Below are positions 36,431 to 46,368 of a DNA stretch of 64,000 nt, in pieces. This DNA is from Hyphodiscus hymeniophilus (Eukaryota > Ascomycota > Leotiomycetes > Helotiales > Hyphodiscaceae): the NCBI GenBank assembly GCA_016508695.1, contig VNKQ01000011.1, positions 620,001-684,000 of the forward strand, in the 5' to 3' direction. Both the position numbers and the translations under genes were made by a program. The notes below the pieces were generated by a model, which made no database searches, was not told the origin of the DNA, and saw only the letters and a program-made list of their open reading frames with translations. Numbering within the stretch: position 1 is the first letter of the stretch; each line of letters opens with the position of its first letter.

Positions 36431-38242
36431 TCACAGCTTGGACTCGCGCTGCCCAGGCAATAACGTCTCCCAATCAACCCCCTTGACGCCACGCCGAAAC
36501 TCCCTCAGAGCATAAGTAGACTCCGAGTTCTGAGCCATCATCTTCTCAAAAGCGACTTTAATGACTTTATCTTGCACCTCGCCACCCGAATCAGTCCACG
36601 CTGCTCTAAGAAGGTCCTTGCTGAGCGATGACGCTCGCGGAGCTGCAAAGCGTAGGTCATCTAGCAATTTGTCAAGTGCGTGCTCCAGATCTCTCTTGCT
36701 CGAAGCCAGTCTATGAACAACCTTGAGATGAGCGAGCTCCGACGCTGATACGTCCTGAGCTGTCAGCATTGCTGCGCGGGCAAAGCTAAAGCCCCATTCA
36801 CGAATGACGTACTTCGAGATGGTTGCAGGACAAAGACCCAGACGTACTTCGCTCAGCTTAAATCGGGCATCGGATGTAGCGAGTCGAATATCACAAACAA
36901 ATGCAAGACCAACACCACCTCCTAAGCAGGTTCCATTGATGACAGCAATGGTGGTCTTCGGGCATGAATCAATGGTATGAAAGAGAGCGCGGAGACTCAG
37001 AAACTGTTCTTCGGGGGTTCCGGCGTTCTTGAGGTCCATGCCGGTGCAGAAGTATCTCCCTGAGCCGCTGAGCACGATGCGAAATACGCTTTCATCGGTT
37101 GAAAAGAGCCGGAAGAGACGCGTGAGAGATCGAACCATTGAAGTCGTCAGAGCATTGCCATTCTTTTCTCGTGTGAGCACAATTTTGATGTTTACACCAC
37201 TGCGGTGCACAGAAAGCTCTGGCGTTGACTCTATAACCGTCCATGATCTTTCTGAAGCCTTAGGAGTTGTTGGAACGGGGCCGAGGGCCTTGACTGCTAG
37301 AGCAGCTCCAGCTCGACTACCATTTGGAAGATCAAGTGCTTCTGAGATCCAAACGCCTATGTTGACGACTTCCGCCAAATCAACCCCGGTTTGAATGCCC
37401 ATTTTGCCCAGAGTGTAAAGGAGGTCTTCGGTGGCAAGATTTCCTTTTGCACCTTTAGCGAAGGGACAGCCTCCTAGGCCAGCAACACTACTGTCGAACG
37501 TCCGAAGTCCCATCTCATAACTCTTTATCACGTTTGCAATGGCCTGTCCATATGTGTCATGAAAATGCCCTGCCAATTTACTTGCCGGTATCGTTTTCAA
37601 CATCTCGCCCAGTAGGACTTCCACGTCAGCTACAGTTCCAATACCAAGCGTATCCCCAAGGCTGACTTCGTAGCAGCCAGCATCCAGGAGAGCTTGCGTG
37701 ACTTTGATGACCTGTGATGGTTCCGTTGGCCCATCGTAGGGATCTGAAAATATGCACGAAACGTATCTGTTCTCATCATAAGAAGCTTGTCCGTCATACT
37801 ACAGAAGACATCTAACTCACCCTCTCATTTTGATGCCTGCTGCTTTTGCCTTCTCAGATATAGCTTGGACTCTCGCCAAAGACTCATCGACACTACAGTT
37901 GATGTTCCTTCTGCTGAAACCTTCAGTGGCGGACACAAATACTGCAACGTCTTTCGACCCGCTCCGTATCGCAAGCTGTATGCCTTTTTCGTTTGGCACC
38001 AAAACAGGGAACTGAATGCCATTGCTCCCCTCCATCATTGTCTTAATACCACGCAGAACGTGGGGCCCATCCGCCAATTGCGGGATCCATTTCGGCGAGA
38101 CGAAAGACGTTGCTTCAATTACTGGAAGGCCCGTCGCTGCAAGTCTTTGAATGAGTTCTATTTTCAGGTTCGTCGGAACAACCTTAGTGATATTTTGAAG
38201 GCCGTCGCGAGGACCAACTTCGACAATAGTGACACGCGACAT
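36431..38242 (-). CDS. fusion of HMG-CoA lyase and enoyl-CoA hydratase, PTS1-tagged
   Basis: Exons 37821-38242 and 36431-37766 give 585 aa. Residues 1 to about 310 are an HMG-CoA lyase TIM barrel: VEVGPRDGLQN (catalytic Arg), ATSFVSPKWIPQLAD, LAGHFHDTYGQA (metal ligands), TFDSSVAGLGGCPFAKGAKGN (catalytic Cys). Residues about 330-585 are an enoyl-CoA hydratase/crotonase domain: SGSGRYFCTGMDLKN, TCLGGGVGLAFVCDIRLA, and RFKLSEVRLGLCPA, with oxyanion-hole glycines and the Glu of SEVRLGL. In leucine-type catabolism, AUH hydrates the glutaconyl-CoA and HMGCL cleaves it, so one chain carries two consecutive steps. The protein starts directly with the barrel (no mitochondrial presequence) and ends E-S-K-L, a PTS1. 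It shares a 281-bp promoter with the biotin carboxylase. I infer that the natural substrate may be a longer 3-alkylglutaconyl-CoA. Confidence 0.93.
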
Positions 38243-38523
38243 GGGGAAGAAAGCTCAGATCATCATAATCCGTTCAAAGAATAGATTTCCCATATGAACA
38301 AGCATTTTTTTTTCGGACCCTGATAAGGATTGTTGCGTACAACCTTTCTGACCTCAGTTTGCCGTGGCTGGGGCTTCTCGCCCGAACTTGACCGGACCGT
38401 TGCCGGACCAGGCAGGGGACACGAAACCACCCTTTCCGTACCCGCGGCGCGGCAATCCATCTCATAGTGATAGACCATGCGACTTATTCGATAAAGCTAA
38501 TCAGTATCTTATACAATTAGACA
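38243..38523. promoter_or_regulatory. bidirectional promoter of the lyase-hydratase and biotin carboxylase genes
   Basis: 281 bp between divergent starts. It holds ACCGGACCGTTGCCGGACC near 38391-38409: on the minus strand this is ACGGTCCGGT preceded by GGTCCGGCA, i.e. GGTCCGG twice 11 bp apart. The element matches the 36.1 kb and 31.9 kb sites. Confidence 0.65.
38393..38400 (-). promoter_or_regulatory. candidate cluster operator ACGGTCCG (minus strand)
   Basis: The reverse complement, CGGACCGT, is read at 38393-38400. A second GGTCCGG core lies next to it, forming a tandem site. Confidence 0.5.
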
Positions 38524-41043
38524 ATGTCCCAAAAAGGGGCTGCCGAAGCTTTTTCAACTGTCTTCGTAGCTGAACGGAAAGGCCTAGCCAGAATGAAAGC
38601 TTCAGGTGTGAATAACGCTGCGGAATTAAGACCAGTCATATCTTCTGCATTTCCCTCGATTAAAAAACTGCCGGTACAGATTTTCGAAAACTATATTTCC
38701 ACACTAGGGAATGAAAAGATCAAGCGTGTTTTTATCGCAAATCGCGGGGAAATCGCACGCAGAGTTATAGCGACATGTAGGAAGCTTGGCCTCGTTTCTA
38801 TTGCTGTATTTACAGACCCGTGAGTTTGCATCGAATTTTGAATGCAAATTCAGTGTTGCTTATACAGCTTCTGCAGCGATGCGCTCTCTCCACACGTGAA
38901 AGAAGCCGACCACGCCATTGGCCTCGGGGCCATTGATGGACCATTCGGAAATCCGCACCAGAACATCGATCTCCTCATACAGACAGCAATCGATTGCCGA
39001 GCAGATGCAATACATCCAGGCTATGGCTACTTGAGTGAAAATGCCGAGTTCTCCAAGAAGATACAGGAGGCCGGGCTGGTGTTCCTCGGTCCTTCCTCCA
39101 ACAGCATGGCAATCCTTGGGGACAAACGGTCCGCAAAGCAATATCTTCTCAAGAACGCACCATCCATCCCTCTAATACCAGGATATAACGGCTCAGAACA
39201 GACGGTTGATCGCCTCCTTATCGAAGCCGATCGTATTGGTTTTCCGATCCTGATCAAGGCGTCGGCCGGTGGGGGAGGGAAAGGAATGAGGGTTGTCCAT
39301 GATCGGAAAAACTTGGCGGATGACTTGAAAAGAGCGCAATCGGAAGCCCAGCGATCTTTCGGATCGTCAGATTGTATTCTCGAAAAGTACATCGAGGAAA
39401 GCAAGCACATCGAAATCCAGATTCTGGGTGACAAGCACGGATGTGTCGTCTCTCTTATGGATCGAGAGTGCTCTATCCAGCGGCGACATCAGAAGGTCAT
39501 TGAGGAAGCGCCATCCCCTTGGCTTTCAGCGCAGTTGCGAAGCGAAATGAGTAAAACAGCAATTCAAATTGGGAAGCTACTCAACTATGAGAGTGCGGGA
39601 ACAGTAGAGTTTATCGTGGACATCCGGACAGCAGAATTCTACTTTCTTGAAGTCAATACACGCATTCAAGTCGAGCATCCTATTACCGAAGAAACCACGG
39701 GTTTAGATATTGTTGCTTTGCAGATTCTTGTTGCCAGTGGTGGCAGACTTGATGCACTAGGCTGTTTTCCGGATGGAATGGCAGCACAAGTTGGACATGC
39801 GATTGAATGTCGCCTCTGTGCAGAAGATCCGTCTCGAGATTTTGTACCGGATTTGGGAGTAATTCGAAGATGGACTCCAGCTACAGATATCCTACAGGGC
39901 ATCGAGGCGGTCCGCTATGAGACGGCCATTGAGACCGGATCGCAAGTCTCGATCCACTTCGACTCACTGATAGCAAAGATTGTGGTCTGGGCCCCATCAC
40001 GACCTCTTGCAATTGCAAAGATGATCAGAATGATGTCCCACACCGTATGCAGTGGCATCAGGAGCAACCAATTGTTTTTGCAATCCTGCCTACAGAATCC
40101 CGAGTTCCATAGCCCGCAATATTCGACAAATTTTATCCCAAAACTTCTGCCAACACTTCTAAAAAACCCTTACGTTGAAAACGTGCCAGACACCCTGCAA
40201 CTACTCTCATTTCTTCCATCCATGCTACGCAGACTAGCGGAATCCACTTTCTCTTCTCGCCGGCCTTTCTCGAGTCTTCCGCTTGGGTTTCGAAATCAAA
40301 AGGCAGACGCTGCTAGCTCTCACATGGATATCGTTGAAATTCCTGGCCAACAAGGAAAGACTATCATCATAGGGTGGCCAGCCGGTATCGTGGGGCCCTC
40401 GCAGAAACGAGAGGTGAAGATCGTGCCTCTTGACGTTGCTGAGGGTAACCAGCCTGATCTACACGAAGCAACGCCAAAATTCAGTGTTCAAGTTGCTCGG
40501 AAGTATAACAAGATCAGTAACCAGATCCGGAAAGTCCACGACTCGACGAATGGAACGCATCAGGTTACGCTTGGAATAGATAACAGTAGAGCACGTCAAT
40601 CCCATTGGACGGATAAGTGGCAGCTCCAGGATGTTACCATTGAGGTTGACTCGCAAAAGTTCCATGCATACATCGCCAGCTCCTCCCCTTTGACAGCTTC
40701 AGATGCCGGCATGCACCAGAAATTCTTCATGCATTCGCCGAGTTTGGGGGCATCCATCGAGTTCAATCTCTACTCACTCCTCTCATATGGGGAGTCATTG
40801 CGGACGGCTGCCAGCACAACCTCTACAGATGCAGAGCAGAGCCACAAAGCTCCAATGCCATGCAAGATATTGAGCGTGCTCAAAAAGGACGGGGAAATTG
40901 TTGAGGCCGGGGAGATTGTGATGGTTGTGGAGAGCATGAAAATGGAGATGAATATCTTGGCGGGAGCCCGGGGGAAAATTAAAGCATTGTTTCGCAAGGG
41001 CGATCCGGCCGAGGAAGGAGCGATGTTGTTACGTATTGAGTAG
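38524..41043 (+). CDS. biotin carboxylase / BCCP alpha subunit of an acyl-CoA carboxylase (MCCA-like)
   Basis: Two exons, 38524-38819 and 38877-41043, give 820 aa. An N-terminal extension of about 68 residues precedes the biotin carboxylase start RVFIANRGEIARRVIAT. ATP-grasp motifs follow: HPGYGYLSENAEF, KASAGGGGKGMRV, HIEIQILGDKHG, RECSIQRRHQKVIEEAP and FLEVNTRIQVEHPITEE. A linker/BT-like region is followed by a C-terminal biotinyl domain with VVESMKMEMN; Lys787 lies 34 residues from the end, the usual biotin position. The enzyme carboxylates biotin for the beta subunit at 32.1-34.2 kb. There is no PTS1 (it ends LLRIE) and no clear PTS2, so import into peroxisomes would need piggy-backing on the ARM-ending beta subunit. 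The long N-terminus could instead be a leader, or the true start could be later. Confidence 0.93.
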
Positions 41044-41111
41044 CAGAAAGAAACATCGTCATCCACATCACATTTGCTTCTTAAGAACTACTTTCTCTGT
41101 TGATCCATGAC

Positions 41112-43575
41112 TCATCCACCAAAGTTCATTGAAGCGCTGCCAAAGAACGACGTGATTGGGGACATGCCGTCGAACATCAAATTCGGGTAAGGCGACGACT
41201 CGCTGAGCAGTCTTTGAGATGGGAGATAGTTCTGAGAATGTGGACCATCCACGGAAGTAGGGCCAAAGATCGCATCAAGTTCGAGAGGAGTACCTTCCAG
41301 TTCTCGCGATGGAAGAAGGGATTCTGAACGCTGGCACATCGTGGTATAGTCAACTGCAGACCAAAGATTTGATAGTTCGTTCTCATCTAGCGCCTCCGAA
41401 TCCGGCAAGATCACCAAGGATGTCGAGGACATAGACTGCACCGTCAAGTTATGCAGTATCGCAGACTATGATTTATATCAATAGCGGTTCAATTTGAAAA
41501 GGATTAGACTTACCATTCGGTTCCCGCTTTTCCAGAAATGTGAGAATTCCTTGAGAAAGGCAGTATCTGATAATAGGCAATCTCTGGCTTGTTGACGAAT
41601 GCTGGCGTCAGCGTTGTTCACAAACATTGTGTGTACACCTCCAGCTACCGTGGCACAATAACCTATGAAAGAATAATAAACCGTACAGCCTGCTTGTGCC
41701 GATTGCTTAAGTAGCTCTGACAGTAAACACGCATGCTCTCTACACGTCTGTAATGCTCGGTTCAAAAAGCTAGGCGGTGCTTTAATCCCTTTTCTTCTCA
41801 GCTGTAGCGAGAGGAGAAATGGATGATGCAGAATACATTGACTGGCGTGGAAGGCTGCACGAGAGAAGATAAGCGGACCAGCGATTTGCATATCGATTGC
41901 CTCTCCTTGCATGCAGTCCCGCTGCAGAACCTCGCGAATGCTTTCTCCCATCTCGAACTTGGTTTCTAATTGAAGGAGAACGGAGTACGTTGTAGCAAAA
42001 TCGGACTTCGAGTTCCACGGAGGAAGCCAAGTCCCGTCTTTACTGCTTTCATGAATACTGTGCTGTGCGCATCTTCCGATAATACAAGCTGCTACAACTA
42101 ACAACGACATTTGGCCAGTATCAAAGGTTGTGGATTCCCCTGTAGAAAAGATTTGATCCAAGGTTGGTGTCTTTTTGTAAGCCCCATTCCGGAAAGTAAT
42201 GTCGTCGCATGGCAACTGTACATGACAGTGTGCATCAGCGATGACCGCTGGTCTAGCTCTTCCACATGAGCAGAGTTTGTCAAGAATGTAAATTGACCAG
42301 AAGACTCGGCGTTGCTCTTCTTGATCGGCATATGATAGTGATGAGCTGGGTTCCATCATGTAGCGAAGATCCTGAGCAATACGAATCGACAATCCAATCT
42401 TGAGCCAAGCCGGATGTCCTCTACCAGCTTGAGCGCAAACCTCAGTTAGTAAAAATTTGACATCAGAAAAAGTGCTAGGGGCAGGTTACCTGTAAAATCA
42501 ATGATGGAAAGTTGTGTTATTGCCTGACAGAGGTAAATGTTGGGATCGCTCTCTGTGGCAAACCAAGTCGAAACAATCTGCTTCCAAGACTCTTTCGCGT
42601 ATACACCGATCGCATCTATGTTAGAGCCATAGTAATAAGGCAGATCCGAGAACCTTAATGCAGATGCCAGGACGGCAAAGACAAGGTACTCGGGCAGCAA
42701 GCCATCGTTCAGCCGCTGACGGAAATTCACCTCATGGAAGAACGTGTAAGGCTGGTTCTGGACCCGAGCAAAGTAGATATCAATAAGAGATTGTAGGACA
42801 GTCGATGGTGGAAGAATCGTCACAGGTCTATATGAAAAACTTCATCAGCAGACGAGGTGTAGATTTCTGCGACCACTACGTACCTCTTAGGATCAAATGT
42901 GTCGATGAAATCGCGAGGCGACGGCGCTTGCTCAAGTGGACTTTTTGCCAGTTGTAAAGAGTCGCGGGGGGATGGAAGCCACTCTGCATCTCTTTGGTTT
43001 ATCAACGCAGGTAGAAATCTGCAGAATAATTAGCAGAGCAGAGAGGTTATGATGATATGATTGGTGGCCTTTCGTGTTTATCGTGTTCATCAAAGCATCT
43101 AATTTGGACTCGATGACTCCAACTCTCACCGATAAGCTATCCTAGCACGGAAGTAAGTCAACATCTGGAGAACTCATGGCGAGTATGAGGCTGCTTACAT
43201 CGCCAGGTGGTGATGTAGCATTGCCTTCGATTCCACTTCTATCATCTCCTGCAAGCTCGCCTCCGCTGCCGGTGCTGATTACATTTATGCTTTCATTCAC
43301 GGTACCCACATGAATACTGTCACTTGGCCTACTTGGTCTGGATTCACTAGCACTAGCCCAATTGCAATCTTGTGCAAGTCGTTTGCAGTGACTGCATACA
43401 GGGCGTTCACCAGAGCATTTTGCCTTCTTCCGTCTATAATTTGCTGTAAGCGAGTAGAGGCCACAGGAGGTCGAACGGCTCACCTGCAATTCGTGCATGC
43501 CTGTGAAATTCGTTTGATGCCTCTTGGCTCCTGGTTACGCGCTGTGTCTACACTGCGTGACAAAGGCGACGACAT
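41112..43575 (-). CDS. Zn2Cys6 transcription factor with fungal_trans domain (cluster regulator candidate)
   Basis: Exons in phase: 43484-43575, 43199-43433, one uncertain (ending at or below 43141), 42884-43018, 42490-42827, 41514-42418 and 41112-41465, about 700 aa. The binuclear zinc cluster is split by the first intron: CTNCRRKKAKCSGERPVCSHC plus the sixth Cys in LAQDC. A coiled-coil-like DSLSVRVGVIESKLDALM follows. The middle homology region has STVLQSLIDIYFARVQNQPY, HPAWLKIGLSIRIAQDLRYM and the QRRVFWSIYILDKLCSCGR block. No GT donor in the right phase is visible between 43141 and 43018, so the third exon is unresolved. The gene lies convergent to and 69 bp from the biotin carboxylase, so it probably controls the cluster. 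Confidence 0.85.
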
Positions 43576-44888
43576 GGCTGGAGCCAATCGTGAATCAGCG
43601 ATTGTGCGTGTGGCAGTCTCGGACGGGTTTCAGAAGATGCGGAAGTATGGATGTGGAGGTAGATGTGGATGTAGATGTGAATGTTGAGCTCAAGATTACC
43701 GACAGTACAAGGCGGGGAAGGTGGTTGTGCAGCTATTAGGCCATTCTTACAAACATCCTTCTCCGCATTTTGGGGAAGCAAAGCGAAGCGTCCCAAAGGA
43801 GCCTCTGCCGTGCACGCAGCACGCATACCAATAATTTTATGATAAAGCCACACCGCCAGCTCAGCTGAGGAAAACACCCCTCTCATAAATCTACAATACG
43901 AAGTGGGGTGTCAGTGTATCACTATCAATATTTGGAGGTAATTTCATTGTCCACCGCACTGTCCCCTCATGAAGCCTTTTAAACCACATCAAAGGAAACT
44001 CCATTCGGTGTGGTCCCATCAATATTCTTTGCTCTACCCTAATGATACCCGTTCCTTGACCCCGACCTTGCCGAGCTGCCCTTTCAGTCTTCCGTTCCCG
44101 CCGGATACGGGCCGGTTTTCAAACCACAAGTATCCAATCATCCCGGCGAGTTATCGACACACTGAGTAGGTAACCTGATAACCTGTTCTAAAGCATACGT
44201 TCTCTCGAACATCGTATGTACAGTACATCGAGTGTGGAGGGCGGGGTCCGGGGTACAGTCACTCCCCAGCTGTATCTCCGGGTTGTGCTTCATGCACCCT
44301 CCCGTTTCTGTGATAAGAAGCAACAGTATCATGAAGCCCCCTGCAGTCTCTTGAAATGTATTTCTTTTGTCAAATATCCCAATTTCTTGCCGCTCTCTAT
44401 TCCATGCTAGCAAGCAGTGCGCACTTGCAACGAGATATCGGGCGGACCGGTCGATTTTCCAATATCACTACTCATAGGAGACTTGAGTAATTTCTTCCCA
44501 GGAAGTTTCCAAGGAAGATCAGCCACCACAGAATGCACAAACTTCAAGAGTATGGGCGGGCTCAAATGCAACGAAGTTGGCTCTCGAAACTTGAGAAGCT
44601 ATCAAAGCGTTTCGTCCATATTTGATAAACGGATATTGCTCGATTGGTCATTGTAAATCAACAAGTGTTCCAGAAAACGCAACGCTCCTTGATCTAGCTT
44701 CTACCATCCATTTCATGATAATGAAGATTCGGACAGTTGCCCCGCCTCAGACGATAGTCTCGTGAGACTTGGCACAGCCTAAACAGGCCGCGCAATTACA
44801 ATGTGCAATAGCCCCAAGACGCCAAGATGCTCCCCCAATGCATGTAAAAACCCACAAACGCCGTCAAGTTGACTACATGTTTAATCCT
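43576..44888. other. intergenic region upstream of the regulator
   Basis: Contains the regulator's promoter, a GATGTG-rich low-complexity tract around 43651-43685, and CGGACCG at 44443-44449. No gene was recognised. Confidence 0.4.
44443..44449 (-). promoter_or_regulatory. CGGTCCG element upstream of the regulator gene
   Basis: On the minus strand this reads CCGGTCCGCC; the 9-mer CGGTCCGCC matches the 31.9 kb site. It lies about 870 bp upstream of the regulator's start codon, so it could serve autoregulation. Distance and single copy make this weak. Confidence 0.3.
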
Positions 44889-45225
44889 TTACCAGCTAAG
44901 CCGCTCCTTCTCAGCCGATGTCATATTCCAAGGTTTCTTTTCCTTCGCCTGATTCATCATCTTCGTCCGATCGAAAATCGTATCTCTGCAAAGGAAAAAA
45001 AAGTCAGCTTCAAAAGACAGGAATGTTCAGGATTCGAGAGGAGGCTCACAAGCGATCTTGTTGTGGTTGCACACTGGCGTTGTATCCCAGAGGTCTCTCC
45101 GTCAACTGTCGTTGATTCGCAATACTGATGATTCGATCGGTGGCATAGACCGTGCTGACTGCCGTCACCATGATTACGGTGAAGTTCTTGAGGATCTTCC
45201 CTGCGATTGCTGGATTTGTGTTCAT
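44889..45225 (-). CDS. small single-pass membrane protein of unknown function
   Basis: Two exons, 45050-45225 and 44889-44985, give 90 aa. The donor GTGAGC and the acceptor TTTGCAG after a T-rich tract are good, and both exons stay in phase. The protein starts MNTNPAIAGKILKNF, continues with one hydrophobic helix (TVIMVTAVSTVYA), then a charged stretch RIISIANQRQLTERPLG and a basic tail with RTKMMNQAKEKKPWNMTSAEK. An N-terminal helix with flanking basic residues resembles small mitochondrial inner-membrane proteins, but I cannot name a family. It was found by hand since neither exon is long enough to stand out. Confidence 0.65.
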
Positions 45226-46368
45226 GTTGTTTGATTTTGGGGGCTGGTGGGTGGTGGTTGGAATGTCTTAGGTACGAGGAGAGTTTAGGAAATGCTGTAT
45301 GGGGGGTTTGTTGAAGGCGTACATTGTTATACCTTATATGTAATCGCTGTCCGTCTGTCGTATGATTACTTTTCTTTGGTGGTATGACCCTACGAACGAT
45401 GAAGCCATTCGCAGTTCAGCTTCGGGGGGATCCGATGTCCACTTCTACGTCACCTGATGTGACCACGCCACTTTTTGCACCACTAAATTCAAATACCAAC
45501 GACCACCGTCCGATTTGATTTGAAGGAAGTGTAGAGGACGCCATTGGAAGTCCTGGAATGAGTCTCGTCTTGGGCTACAGCCGCTTAAATACTCTAAGCA
45601 TTTCCATGTGACAGCCAGCACGTGACCTTTGCACAATGTGACTGATTTCATCACTTGATACACAACCTTCCTCGGATTGCAGCTACGGCACTACCGCGAT
45701 CTTCATGATGTCTCTATAATCACAATCGACACTTCATACTTCTGTGTTTATAATTATTTCGACTTTGAGCATACGCTTTGCCAGTTCGAAGACATTCGTG
45801 TCTGATCCAGGTGGTTTTACGCCGCAGACATTTTGCAGCTTCGGCAGACTGATTGATCACAGTCAATTGTGAACGATACGATTTCATTCTTCGTATTTCT
45901 TTTTGGATCCTACTATCTCGACAATAATGTGTACAACAACCGCCTTCTTTCCAAATGCTCCCCTTCGGGACCCTTCGGGATTCTAACTCATGCTTCCAAA
46001 AGCTCACGAACGCAATCAAAACAGACTTGTACCACCATCCAACATCTATTCATAATGCCAAAGTGAGTATCCACAAGCAAGAAACCAGACCAATGAAAAT
46101 GCTTCCATGAATGCATCATTGTCATCAGTATTGCAAGGTTGGTATTCAGAGGCAAGGAAAACCTGGTCGAGCGTAATAAAACAACGAAACCAAAGGAATC
46201 AACTGCAAGTCTTGCGTGTTCTTTCGTAATCTTATCAAAAGAAACAGTCTTGACAGTTTTCAAGAATCGTGAACGTCATTCGTTCGTATCCGCATTAGCA
46301 GCCGTAATCATCGTGTCCAACATATTCGAACACTAGCATTGGCGGGCATTGGCGGAATTTCGCTGGGT
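45226..46368. other. intergenic region
   Basis: Promoter of the small membrane protein gene and the 3' flank of the NTF2-like gene. A duplicated CCTTCGGGA occurs near 45961-45979. No gene seen. Confidence 0.35.
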
